From Rhizobium vallis (GTDB lineage: Bacteria; Pseudomonadota; Alphaproteobacteria; Rhizobiales; Rhizobiaceae): a stretch of 64,000 nt of DNA. The notes beneath the pieces are model-generated. The model was not told the DNA's origin. It saw nothing but the letters and a program-made list of their open reading frames with translations, and searched no databases. The stretch's first letter is position 1; the number at the start of each line of letters is the position of its first letter. Positions 1-7,482 of the stretch are shown piece by piece. The DNA lies in NCBI RefSeq assembly GCF_003985155.1, contig NZ_ML133686.1:980851-1044850 (forward strand). Direction: 5' to 3'. The position numbers and the translations under genes were made by a program.

Positions 1-254
1 ATCTTGCTACCCTTCATGCCAGGGGCAGGGCGAAGGTCGGCGACACCTTCATTTCGAAGTCGATCATCGGCTCGGAATTCGAAGTCGGCCTGCAGGCGGT
101 GACCCAAGTGGCCGGCCGTCCGGCGGTTATCCCGACAATCACCGGCCGCGGTTTCACCTTCGGCCTGACCCAGGTGGCCCTCGACCCCTTCGACCCGCAT
201 CCCGGCGGTTTCGCCCTGACGGATGTCTGGGGACCATCGGCCGGGGAGATCTGA
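1..254 (+). CDS. Proline racemase / 4-hydroxyproline epimerase family protein, C-terminal part (5' end outside window)
   Basis: Reading codons from base 3 gives about 83 residues ending at TGA 252-254. The stretch KVGDTFISKSIIGSEFEVG, then GRPAVIPTITGRGF, and a terminal D-W-G-P type ending match the C-terminal lobe of the proline racemase superfamily, which interconverts proline or 4-hydroxyproline stereoisomers with two cysteines as acid/base pair. The catalytic Cys segments lie upstream of the window, so the exact activity (proline racemase, hydroxyproline epimerase or dehydratase) cannot be decided. A second, diverged copy of its last 12 codons is found at 634-673. Confidence 0.8.
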   Translation, partial: LATLHARGRAKVGDTFISKSIIGSEFEVGLQAVTQVAGRPAVIPTITGRGFTFGLTQVALDPFDPHPGGFALTDVWGPSAGEI

Positions 255-681
255 GCGGTTCAGCCTTTTACGGAAGCGCAGAACCCTTTAACTTCTTGTT
301 CGGATAGGCTCAAATTCCTTAACCCAATCTATATGATGCGAGTAACCGATGCACAGCGAAGACGTCGAGATTTTTTCGGACCGGACCAATGCCGCCGTGA
401 TGCGCCATCCCGGCCGAAGGTTTCCCGGTATTCTCGTCCAAGGTGACAGCCTCTATGCCTTGTGCTGCCAGGCTGACGTCGGATGCGAAAAAGTTGGTCG
501 CGGAAAGCCGGGTTACGAGGATTTGAACGACCTTCGCAATACGCTTTGGTCTTACCTTAGTCACTATAAGTCGACCCTTCACGAGCACGGCATTGGTTTG
601 CCTTTCTCTGAAGATAGTCCGTTTGAATGATGTCCTGACGGACGTCTGGGGCCTGTCGACCGGAGAGATTTGAGCGTTCAG
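215..681 (+). repeat. Diverged direct repeat of the proline racemase 3' end (215-263 and 634-681)
   Basis: Bases 215-263 (last codons of the racemase gene, stop, and nine bases after) reappear at 634-681 with roughly 8 differences and a 1-base gap. The second copy keeps the reading frame and still encodes a DVWG...GEI ending plus stop. Several differences are in third codon positions, which looks like divergence between two functional alleles rather than a fresh tandem copy. The roughly 370 bases between them contain the small ORF at 349-630. Confidence 0.75.
349..630 (+). CDS. Small conserved-type hypothetical protein (93 aa)
   Basis: 93-residue ORF with no signal peptide or membrane segment. 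The N-terminal half has an M-R-H-P-G-R-R-F-P-G block followed by VQGD, which I associate with a family of about 90-residue bacterial proteins of unknown function (DUF6959-like, from memory). The C-terminal half has several aromatic residues (W, Y, Y). No strong ribosome-binding site is seen before the ATG. It lies between two copies of the racemase tail, so it is probably an inserted or exchanged segment. The overlapping reverse frame (319-927) has low-complexity Arg/Ser composition and is less credible. Confidence 0.6.
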   Translation: MHSEDVEIFSDRTNAAVMRHPGRRFPGILVQGDSLYALCCQADVGCEKVGRGKPGYEDLNDLRNTLWSYLSHYKSTLHEHGIGLPFSEDSPFE

Positions 682-716
682 GGCAGGTGTCGGAAGCTCG
701 GAAGGATTTTCAAGCT

Positions 717-1091
717 TTAAGCGGCATCTTCGATGTCGAAGCGGGCCACTTTGCCGTCTCGAAAACGAAAAACATGTCCGACTGTCTTGTCCCTGAGACC
801 GTGCCTCTGCTCCTGGAGCGGGTTGCCTTGGAGATCGCGGATAGATTGCCGGACTTCTGCAATGATCGCGCCATCCTGAGTTCGATCGAAGCGCACAGGC
901 TCCACGTGCGGATCGATCATGGCCCACTGGTGCGTCCAGTATTCCCGTATCGCCTCGCGGCCATGGACATGACCGCCATCCATGCCGTTGGCCCAGGCGA
1001 CGTCATCGGTCAGTGCTGTCAGCACCCCGTCAATATCCCGCGCGTTGAAGCGATCGTAAAGGCGTTCAAGGGTTTTGACGTCATCGTCCAT
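717..1091 (-). CDS. NTF2-like (SnoaL-type) protein
   Basis: 124 residues with the typical order of a SnoaL/NTF2-like alpha+beta barrel: an N-terminal helix (LERLYDRFNARDIDGVLTAL), DDVAW, a GREAIREYW helix and a C-terminal FRFRDGKVARFDIED strand pair. Such proteins are small hydrolases, isomerases or ligand binders; the substrate cannot be read from sequence. The start at 1091 is chosen because an AAGGAGAG ribosome-binding site lies just before it; an in-frame ATG 16 codons upstream lacks one. It is divergent from the MarR gene at 1200, with a palindrome between them, so MarR control is likely. Confidence 0.75.
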   Translation of the reverse strand: MDDDVKTLERLYDRFNARDIDGVLTALTDDVAWANGMDGGHVHGREAIREYWTHQWAMIDPHVEPVRFDRTQDGAIIAEVRQSIRDLQGNPLQEQRHGLRDKTVGHVFRFRDGKVARFDIEDAA

Positions 1092-1140
1092 TGGGTCTCT
1101 CCTTGCTTGGTGCGGCTCTTGCGGCGGATGCTGACTCAAT

Positions 1141-1158
1141 TATATATGCACATATATA
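1141..1158. promoter_or_regulatory. Candidate MarR operator palindrome
   Basis: TATATATGCACATATATA: two perfect 8-base inverted arms around CA. It sits in the 108-bp divergent region between the NTF2-like gene and the marR-type gene. MarR proteins usually bind 16-20 bp AT-rich palindromes in such positions. The link to this MarR protein is inference. Confidence 0.55.
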
Positions 1159-1199
1159 TCTGGATGCGGGCAAGGGCAAGGTACGATGGGTGAGGTAGA

Positions 1200-1676
1200 A
1201 TGAATTTGGATGTACTCTCGACGCCAGGACACCTGATCAGCCTTGCGGCTCGCGGTTTCGCCCGTCTCAGCGAAGCGCGGCTGAAGCCGCTTGGTTTCGG
1301 CGTTGGACATCTGCCGGTGCTGGTCGCACTTCAGGATGGCCGGGCAAGTACGCAGCGTGATCTTGCCCGCTTCGCCAAGATTGAGCAGCCGCCGATGGCG
1401 CAGATGCTTGCCCGCATGGAACGGGACGGGCTGATTGAGCGTGCGCCCGACCCGACCGATCGGCGCAGCAGCCGCATCACGCTGACGGAGGCCGCAGAAG
1501 CGCGCCTGCCGGACGCGGTTGCCGTCTTGCTTCGGGGTAATCAGGAGGTGCTGAGCGGCTTCACGGATGGGGAGGTCGTGCTGCTCGTTGACCTGCTGAC
1601 GCGCTTGATCGCAAACCTCGATCGGCTCGCGGCTGCCGAAGCGCCGCCTGCCACGCCGGTTCACGAGAAGGACTAG
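1200..1676 (+). CDS. MarR family transcriptional regulator
   Basis: 158 residues, a normal MarR length. The winged helix spans about residues 45-105: STQRDLARFAKIEQPPMAQML is the recognition helix region, followed by RMERDGLIERAPDPTDRRSS, the hallmark MarR wing with D-x-R-x. Flanking helices form the dimer interface. MarR proteins are usually autorepressors that release DNA on binding small phenolics or on oxidation; the ligand is unknown here. A GAGG motif precedes the ATG. The divergent NTF2-like gene is the probable target. Confidence 0.85.
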   Translation: MNLDVLSTPGHLISLAARGFARLSEARLKPLGFGVGHLPVLVALQDGRASTQRDLARFAKIEQPPMAQMLARMERDGLIERAPDPTDRRSSRITLTEAAEARLPDAVAVLLRGNQEVLSGFTDGEVVLLVDLLTRLIANLDRLAAAEAPPATPVHEKD

Positions 1677-1697
1677 TGGACCGCCTGTTGGAAGCTG

Positions 1698-1716
1698 ATT
1701 GAGGCTGCGCCTCGAT
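1698..1716 (+). terminator. Weak hairpin after the marR gene
   Basis: ATTGAGGC-TGC-GCCTCGAT forms an 8-bp stem with one G-U pair, 22 bases after the marR stop. There is only a short T run behind it, so it may be a weak or Rho-assisted terminator shared with the convergent mutarotase gene. Confidence 0.4.
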
Positions 1717-1726
1717 TTGACGGGCT

Positions 1727-2197
1727 CTAATAAACGAAGGGATCGACCTCTGTGTGGGTGCCCGATTCCTTCGGATAGATCACGCCCTTGCGCAGGATGA
1801 TGTTGGCATAGAGCCGGGGCTCGCTGGTCTGGATCAGCGCGTGGGCGGCCTTTACCCGGCCATAGAAATCCTGGCCGACGAGCGGCACCACCTGCCGGTG
1901 GGGCTCGTGCTTGGCGCAGCAGGCGATCATCTCCTCATGCACGGGGTCGAGCTTGTCGCGTTCGGCCTTGACGGTCGAGCGGAAGATCGCTTCGGGCACG
2001 AAATCGTCGATCGGCAGCACGCTGAGCACGGCGTTCAGAACCGGGATGAGGTGGTGGCCATCGAGCCGGATCAGACGGCGTGCATCTTCGACGCCGGGAT
2101 AATTGCCGTCGACGATGGCGATCTCGTCGCCGTGGCCCATGGCGCGAAGCGTAAAAAGCAGCTCCGGGCTCAAAAGCGGATCAAGTTCCTTCAGCAT
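1727..2197 (-). CDS. RbsD/FucU family sugar mutarotase
   Basis: 156 residues. The RbsD/FucU fold is recognised by LLFTLRAMGHGDEIAIVDGNYP near the N-terminus (catalytic-site His and Asp region) and by the C-terminal PRLYANIILRKGVIYP strand that completes the neighbouring subunit's site. These proteins speed pyranose/furanose or alpha/beta interconversion of ribose or fucose, usually of sugar just imported. ATG 2197 has AAGGAGG in front. The start overlaps the end of frcR by 17 bases, so the two genes are co-transcribed. Next to an frc importer, which in Sinorhizobium meliloti also carries ribose and mannose, a sugar-anomer role fits. Confidence 0.85.
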   Translation of the reverse strand: MLKELDPLLSPELLFTLRAMGHGDEIAIVDGNYPGVEDARRLIRLDGHHLIPVLNAVLSVLPIDDFVPEAIFRSTVKAERDKLDPVHEEMIACCAKHEPHRQVVPLVGQDFYGRVKAAHALIQTSEPRLYANIILRKGVIYPKESGTHTEVDPFVY

Positions 2198-3428
2198 GGT
2201 CAACCTCCTTGAAGAGTACGTTTTGGTCGGTCAGGTAGCGCGCGAAAATCGGCAGGCTGGCGCCGCCGATGGCACGCGCCTGGGCGCCGACCGCGCCCTC
2301 GATGATATCGGGCATGACGACGCCCTGCAGGTCGAGCTTGGCGGCTTCATTGATCGTCGCGTGCACGATGCGGCTACGCACCCAGTTGGGAAAGCCGCCA
2401 TCGATCACCGCTGCGCTGAAATCGACGATCGAGGCAGCCGCCACGATCGCCTGCGCCAGCGCCTTGGCGGTATCCTGGATCCAGGTTTCCATGGGCTCGC
2501 CGAAATCCACCCAGTCATCGGCGGAATACCAGAGCGGCTCGGGATCGATGCCGCGCTCGCGCAGCATGTTTTCGAGCACGAAGATCGAGGCTATTTCGAG
2601 CAGCTGCTTCGTCTCGCCATTCTTGCCGCGCACGGGCAGCGGCCCGATTGCGCCTGCCGTCCCGGTGCGGCCGGAAAAAATTGCCGAATTGAGGACGATG
2701 CCGCCGCCGATGAAGGAGCCGATGAAGAAATAGACGAAATCCGGGTAGGACGGCCCGACGCCGAAGACGAGTTCGGCCCCGCAGGCACTGGTCGCATCGT
2801 TCTGCAGGAAGACCGGATGGGGCACGCGCGCGGCGACCTCCGCCTGCAGGTCGACGTCCCGCCAGACCTCCATGGCTCCCGGCGGCGCCCCCACCTCGTC
2901 TGCCCAGTTCCAGAGCTCGAAAGGTGCTGCAATACCGAGGCCGGCGATGCGCCCGCGCTGCTTCTCATCGAGCCGGTCTTCAATCTCCCGGATGCCCGAG
3001 GTGACGAAGGCCAGGATCTCGTTCGGCAGGGGGTAGGCATAGGTCTGGTGCAACTGCATGCGGATGCGGCCGACGAAGTCCATCAGCACCAGATCGGCGC
3101 TGCGCCGGCCCATCTTCAGGCCGAAGGAATAGACGGCGTCTGGGTTGAGATGCATCGGGATCGACGGCTGGCCGACCCGGCCGCGCACCGGTGCGCCCCG
3201 CGAAAGCAGCCCTTCCTTTTCCAGGACCCGCATGATGACCGAGACGGTCTGCGCCGAAAGCCCGCTGCGGCGTGCGATATCGGCCTTCGACAGCGCGCCG
3301 TATAGGCGCACCAGCGACAGCACGAGCCGTTCGTTATAGGCCCGCACCCTGACCTGGTTCGCACCTCCGGCCGGATTTAGAATTGGCGGCGGGCCCGGTG
3401 TGTGCTCCGGTCCATCCAAGGACGACAT
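2181..3428 (-). CDS. frcR: ROK family transcriptional regulator of the fructose transport operon
   Basis: 415 residues. An N-terminal winged helix (about 33-85: ALSKADIARRSGLSAQTVSVIM) is joined to a ROK sugar-kinase-like domain (about 95-390) with the IAGLGIAAP and FIGGGIVLN strands. ROK repressors such as Mlc, NagC and XylR sense sugar or sugar phosphate. The gene is divergent from frcB, as frcR is in S. meliloti, so it probably controls frcBCAK. The downstream mutarotase gene overlaps its end. Confidence 0.8.
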   Translation of the reverse strand: MSSLDGPEHTPGPPPILNPAGGANQVRVRAYNERLVLSLVRLYGALSKADIARRSGLSAQTVSVIMRVLEKEGLLSRGAPVRGRVGQPSIPMHLNPDAVYSFGLKMGRRSADLVLMDFVGRIRMQLHQTYAYPLPNEILAFVTSGIREIEDRLDEKQRGRIAGLGIAAPFELWNWADEVGAPPGAMEVWRDVDLQAEVAARVPHPVFLQNDATSACGAELVFGVGPSYPDFVYFFIGSFIGGGIVLNSAIFSGRTGTAGAIGPLPVRGKNGETKQLLEIASIFVLENMLRERGIDPEPLWYSADDWVDFGEPMETWIQDTAKALAQAIVAAASIVDFSAAVIDGGFPNWVRSRIVHATINEAAKLDLQGVVMPDIIEGAVGAQARAIGGASLPIFARYLTDQNVLFKEVDHAEGT

Positions 3429-3483
3429 GGCCGCTCCTCCCGATCGTTGGCCTATGCCTGATTTGCGCCGAGCATGCCATATC

Positions 3484-3542
3484 GAATTAATAATTCAATC
3501 GGATTTATTTATTGACAAGCCGATTTCTTTTCGCTCTTAATT
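3484..3542 (+). promoter_or_regulatory. frcB promoter region with candidate FrcR operator
   Basis: A perfect inverted repeat GAATTA-A-TAATTC is at 3484-3496. A TTGACA hexamer follows at 3512-3517 with TCTTAA 17 bases further on (3535-3540), a plausible -35/-10 pair for frcB. The palindrome just upstream of the -35 box, between frcR and frcB, is a natural site for the ROK regulator. The assignment is inferred from position. Confidence 0.45.
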
Positions 3543-3656
3543 GCCATCGTCAAGGGCACGGGACAGCTTGTGGAGGCCTTGGGCGCTCCACGGCGAAGTG
3601 TCATTTTAGCAGTTCCGGACCGCAGGGGCGGTGCCGGCAAACTCTGGGAGGAGTCC

Positions 3657-4676
3657 ATGAAGAAATCAGTTCTCGCTTTCGGCGCGCTCGCGCTTGGTGT
3701 CGCTTTTTCCGCTCCGGCGATGGCGGCTGACGTTTCCGCCTGCCTCATCACCAAGACCGACACCAATCCCTTCTTCGTCAAGATGAAGGAAGGTGCGACG
3801 GCCAAGGCCAAGGAACTCGGCGTTTCGCTGAAGTCCTATGCCGGCAAGGTCGACGGCGACAGCGAAAGCCAGGTCGCGGCGATCGAAAGCTGCATTGCCG
3901 ACGGCGCAAAGGGCATCCTGCTCACCGCCTCCGACACCAAGGGCATCGTCTCTTCGGTCAAGAAGGCGCGTGATGCCGGCGTGCTGGTCATCGCGCTCGA
4001 CACGCCGCTTGAGCCGGCCGATGCCGCCGACGCCACTTTCGCCACCGACAACCTGCTCGCCGGCAAGCTGATCGGCCAGTGGGCCAAGGAAACGCTCGGC
4101 GACAAGGCCAAGGACGCCAAGGTCGGCTTCCTCGACCTGACCCCGTCGCAGCCGACGGTCGACGTTCTGCGCGACCAGGGCTTCATGATCGGCTTCGGCA
4201 TCGACCCGAAGAACCCGGACAAGATCGGCGATGAGGACGACAAGCGCATCGTCGGCCATGACGTGACCAACGGCAATGAGGAAGGCGGCCGCAAGGCCAT
4301 GGAAAACCTTCTCCAGAAGGATCCGAGCATCAACGTCATCCACACGATCAACGAACCGGCCGCAGTTGGTGCCTACCAGGCGCTGAAGGCCGTCGGCATG
4401 GAAAAGAACGTGCTGATCGTCTCGGTCGACGGCGGTTGCCCGGGTGTGAAGTCGGTTAAGGAAGGCGTCATCGGCGCCACCTCGCAGCAGTACCCGCTGC
4501 TGATGGCGTCGCTCGGTATCGAGGCGATCAAGAAGTTCGCCGACAGCGGCGAAAAGCCGAAGCCGACCGAAGGCAAGTCCTTCTTCGACACCGGCGTTTC
4601 GCTCGTCACCGACAAGCCGGTCTCCGGCGTCAAGTCGATCGACACCAAGGAAGGCACTGCCAAGTGCTGGGGCTGA
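3657..4676 (+). CDS. frcB: Fructose ABC transporter substrate-binding protein
   Basis: 339 residues with a classic signal peptide (KK, hydrophobic stretch, APAMA-A cleavage near residue 22). The mature part is a type I periplasmic sugar-binding protein: [22 protein letters not shown] at the start, [11 protein letters not shown] and VIALDTPL in lobe 1, and the [17 protein letters not shown] hinge region. It delivers fructose (in S. meliloti also mannose and ribose) to FrcC/FrcA. GGAGGA lies 5 bases before ATG 3657, which sets the start. A strong hairpin follows the stop, probably giving more binding protein than membrane components. Confidence 0.88.
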   Translation: MKKSVLAFGALALGVAFSAPAMAADVSACLITKTDTNPFFVKMKEGATAKAKELGVSLKSYAGKVDGDSESQVAAIESCIADGAKGILLTASDTKGIVSSVKKARDAGVLVIALDTPLEPADAADATFATDNLLAGKLIGQWAKETLGDKAKDAKVGFLDLTPSQPTVDVLRDQGFMIGFGIDPKNPDKIGDEDDKRIVGHDVTNGNEEGGRKAMENLLQKDPSINVIHTINEPAAVGAYQALKAVGMEKNVLIVSVDGGCPGVKSVKEGVIGATSQQYPLLMASLGIEAIKKFADSGEKPKPTEGKSFFDTGVSLVTDKPVSGVKSIDTKEGTAKCWG

Positions 4677-4697
4677 GCCCGATCTTTTGAAAGAGAG

Positions 4698-4726
4698 AAC
4701 GGCCGGGGCTTGATCCCCGGCCGTTT
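4698..4726 (+). terminator. Intra-operon hairpin between frcB and frcC
   Basis: AACGGCCGGGG, a 6-base loop, then CCCCGGCCGTT and a short T run: 11 perfect base pairs. It begins 22 bases after the frcB stop. It probably acts as a partial terminator and/or 3' end protector for frcB mRNA. Confidence 0.75.
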
Positions 4727-4828
4727 TGGACGGACGATGTGTCGTCGCCCCACCGGCTAAGCAACGAACGGATTAACAAGGGTGACGGCCTCTGCGCGAA
4801 TTCGGCGCGCGGATGCGGAGGAGGAACA

Positions 4829-5893
4829 ATGACCGGAGCACAGGAATTCGAACGCGTTCTCGACGGCAGCGACAAGAATGTCGCGTCCTTCGAGCACCAG
4901 AAAGTCTCGCTGATAAAGCGGATTCAGCATTTTCTGCACTCGACGCCGGCGGCCGTGCCGCTGATCGTGCTGCTGCTGGCGATCATCATCTTCGGGATTG
5001 CGCTTCCCGGGCGCTTCTTCTCTTCATACACGCTGACGCTGATCCTGCAGCAGATCGCTGTCGTCGGCATTCTCGGCGCTGCCCAGACGCTGGTCATCCT
5101 GACCGCCGGCATCGATCTTTCGATCGGCGTCATCATGGTGATCTCGGCCGTCATCATGGGCAATGTCGCCGTCACCTACGGCATACCGACGCCGTTCGCG
5201 GTGATAGCCGGCCTCCTGGTCGGCGGCCTGTGCGGCTTGCTGAACGGTGCCCTCGTCGCCTTCATGAAACTGCCGCCCTTCATCGTCACGCTCGGCACCT
5301 GGAATATCGTCATGGCGACGAATTTTATCTATTCCGCCAACGAGACGATCCGCGACACCGACGTCGACGAACAGGCGCCACTGCTGCATCTCTTCGCCGC
5401 GAACTTCAAGCTCGGCAGCGCCGTTCTGACGCTCGGCGTCATCGCCATGGTGTTGCTCGTCCTCTTGCTCTGGTACGTCCTCAATCACACGGCCTGGGGC
5501 CGCCATGTCTATGCGGTCGGCGACGATCCGGAGGCGGCCAAACTCTCCGGTATTCAGACCAAGAAGGTGCTGCTGACCGTCTACACCATATCGGGCGTGA
5601 TCGCTGCCTTCGCCGCCTGGATCTCCATCGGCCGCAACGGCTCGATCTCACCCTCCTCGGCGGTCACCGACTATAACCTGCAGGCGATCACTGCGACCGT
5701 GATCGGCGGCATCTCGCTCTTCGGCGGCCGCGGCTCCATTCTCGGTACGCTCTTCGGCGCGATGATCGTCGGTGTCGTGTCGATGGGCCTCAATATGCTT
5801 GGCGCCGACCCGCAATGGAAAGTCCTTTTGACGGGCGTGCTGATCATCGCCGCCGTCGGTATCGACCAGTGGATCAGAAAGGTTTCGGTGTAA
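4829..5893 (+). CDS. frcC: Fructose ABC transporter permease
   Basis: 354 residues, a ribose/xylose-type (RbsC family) permease. After a roughly 40-residue cytoplasmic N-terminus there are about 8-10 hydrophobic segments. Family landmarks include QTLVILTAGIDLSIG, LPPFIVTLGT and the cytoplasmic coupling loop AVGDDPEAAKLSGI, which contacts the ATPase, followed by ATVIGGISLFGGRGS. ATG 4829 is preceded by GGAGGA; the upstream in-frame ATG at 4739 lacks a site and follows the hairpin directly. Two bases separate it from frcA. Confidence 0.88.
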   Translation: MTGAQEFERVLDGSDKNVASFEHQKVSLIKRIQHFLHSTPAAVPLIVLLLAIIIFGIALPGRFFSSYTLTLILQQIAVVGILGAAQTLVILTAGIDLSIGVIMVISAVIMGNVAVTYGIPTPFAVIAGLLVGGLCGLLNGALVAFMKLPPFIVTLGTWNIVMATNFIYSANETIRDTDVDEQAPLLHLFAANFKLGSAVLTLGVIAMVLLVLLLWYVLNHTAWGRHVYAVGDDPEAAKLSGIQTKKVLLTVYTISGVIAAFAAWISIGRNGSISPSSAVTDYNLQAITATVIGGISLFGGRGSILGTLFGAMIVGVVSMGLNMLGADPQWKVLLTGVLIIAAVGIDQWIRKVSV

Positions 5894-5895
5894 CC

Positions 5896-6678
5896 ATGGC
5901 TCGCGAACCCATTCTCACCGCCCGCGGTCTCGTCAAGCGTTACGGACGCGTAACCGCGCTCGACAATGCCGATTTCGACCTCTATCCCGGCGAAATCCTC
6001 GCCGTGATCGGCGACAACGGCGCCGGCAAGTCCTCGCTGATCAAGGCGATTTCAGGTGCGGTCACTCCCGACGAGGGCGTGATCACGCTCGAAGGCCGGC
6101 AGGTGCAGTTCCGCTCGCCGATGGAGGCACGCGAAGCCGGCATCGAGACCGTCTACCAGAACCTTGCTCTGTCGCCAGCGCTGTCGATCGCCGACAACAT
6201 GTTCCTCGGCCGCGAGATCCGCAAACCCGGTCCCCTCGGGTCGTTGTTCCGCATGCTCGACCGGCCGGCCATGGAAAAGCTGGCACGCGACAAGCTGACC
6301 GAACTCGGCCTGATGACCATCCAGAACATCAACCAGGCGGTGGAAACGCTCTCCGGCGGCCAGCGTCAGGGCGTTGCGGTGGCTCGCGCCGCCGCCTTCG
6401 GCTCGAAGGTGATCATCATGGACGAACCGACGGCGGCGCTCGGCGTCAAGGAAAGCCGCCGCGTGCTGGAACTGATCCTCGACGTGCGCGCCCGCGGCCT
6501 GCCGATCGTGCTGATCTCCCACAACATGCCGCATGTCTTCGAAGTGGCCGACCGGATCCATATCCACCGTCTCGGCCGGCGGCTGACGGTGATCGATCCG
6601 AAGGAATACACCATGTCCGACGCTGTCGCCTTCATGACCGGCGCCAAGGCGGTGCCGACGGAGCCCGTCGCTGCATGA
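5896..6678 (+). CDS. frcA: Fructose ABC transporter ATP-binding protein
   Basis: 260 residues, a single nucleotide-binding domain. Walker A is GDNGAGKSS, the Q-loop is in TVYQNLALSP, the signature is LSGGQRQGVAVARAA and Walker B is VIIMDEPTAALG, with the switch His in LISHNM. Many sugar importers of this class (RbsA, XylG) have two fused NBDs; Frc-type systems have this one-domain form and presumably work as a homodimer. It starts 2 bases after frcC and its TGA overlaps the frcK start. Confidence 0.88.
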   Translation: MAREPILTARGLVKRYGRVTALDNADFDLYPGEILAVIGDNGAGKSSLIKAISGAVTPDEGVITLEGRQVQFRSPMEAREAGIETVYQNLALSPALSIADNMFLGREIRKPGPLGSLFRMLDRPAMEKLARDKLTELGLMTIQNINQAVETLSGGQRQGVAVARAAAFGSKVIIMDEPTAALGVKESRRVLELILDVRARGLPIVLISHNMPHVFEVADRIHIHRLGRRLTVIDPKEYTMSDAVAFMTGAKAVPTEPVAA

Positions 6679-7307
6679 GCGCACGCATCGACGAAATCGC
6701 CGGCGAGGTGCTTGACCGCGCCGGCGATGCCAGGCGTTTCCTGATCGCGATCGCCGGGCCGCCGGGTGCCGGCAAATCCACCATGGCCGACAATCTCGCC
6801 GACGCGTTGAAGGCGAAAGGGGAGAGCGTCGCGGTGCTGCCCATGGATGGTTTCCACATGGACAACGCCGTTCTCATTGAACGTGGCCTGCTTGCCCGCA
6901 AGGGCATTCCGGAAACCTTCGATGTACGCGGCTTCCTGGATATCGTCCGCGCGGTTCGCCCGGCAGATCAGGAAGTTCTCGTCCCCGTCTTCGACCGCTC
7001 GCGCGAGCTTGCGATTGCCTCGGCCCGCCCGATCGACCCGAAGGATCGTTTCATCATCATCGAAGGCAACTATCTGCTCTTCACGCAGGGCAAATGGGCT
7101 GAACTCGATGGCATCTTCGACTTCACGATCATGCTCGCCCCGCCGATCGAGGTGCTGGAAGAGCGCCTTTGGGAGCGCTGGCGCGGTTATAAGCTGAGCG
7201 AAGAGGCCGCCAGCGCCAAGGTCTACGGCAACGACCTGCCGAACGGCCGGCTGATCCTCGAAAATCGCCGCCCGGCCGATGTGACGCTGGAGATCGCGCT
7301 GGCGTGA
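6675..7307 (+). CDS. frcK: FrcK-type P-loop kinase of the fructose transport operon
   Basis: 210 residues. The P-loop is AGPPGAGKS (about residues 27-35), followed by MDGFHMDN and GIPETFDVRGFLDI, and by a RFIIIEGNYLL Walker-B-like strand. This is the uridine kinase/pantothenate kinase-like group (YggC/FrcK). In S. meliloti the fourth frc gene encodes such a kinase, of uncertain substrate. Its ATG overlaps the frcA stop (ATGA), so translation is coupled. It may phosphorylate incoming sugar or a nucleoside; the sequence does not decide. Confidence 0.8.
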   Translation: MSARIDEIAGEVLDRAGDARRFLIAIAGPPGAGKSTMADNLADALKAKGESVAVLPMDGFHMDNAVLIERGLLARKGIPETFDVRGFLDIVRAVRPADQEVLVPVFDRSRELAIASARPIDPKDRFIIIEGNYLLFTQGKWAELDGIFDFTIMLAPPIEVLEERLWERWRGYKLSEEAASAKVYGNDLPNGRLILENRRPADVTLEIALA

Positions 7308-7339
7308 TGCGGCAGTGATTGTTTTCTTGTAAAAGCCAA

Positions 7340-7442
7340 TGCATGTCGCCGGGAAGTGTGCAGCGGTTCCGGGATAGCGACATGCATGAATGAAAGAGCT
7401 AAAGCGCGTCGCATGAATCGATTTCAATGCGACGCGCTTTAG
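7340..7442. repeat. RIME-like double-palindrome intergenic element, copy 1
   Basis: Module A (7340-7386) has arms TGCATGTCGC/GCGACATGCA and an inner stem CCGGGAA/TTCCGGG around GTGTGCAGCGG. Module B (7399-7442) has 16-base perfect arms starting CTAAAGCGCGTCGCAT. This is the layout of rhizobial RIME elements. It fills most of the gap between frcK and pyrC. Related copies are at 29166, 36200, 38677 and 60038. Confidence 0.8.
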
Positions 7443-7482
7443 TGTTATCGAGACCGCAGACGCATCGCTTCGGAGGTCTGCC

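Noticed and set aside
319..927. 202-codon minus-strand ORF
   Set aside because: Arg/Ser-rich N-terminus, overlaps the better 349-630 ORF and the NTF2-like gene, no ribosome-binding site or known family.
687..1193. 168-codon plus-strand ORF
   Set aside because: Antisense shadow of the NTF2-like gene, which has a clear family pattern and ribosome-binding site.
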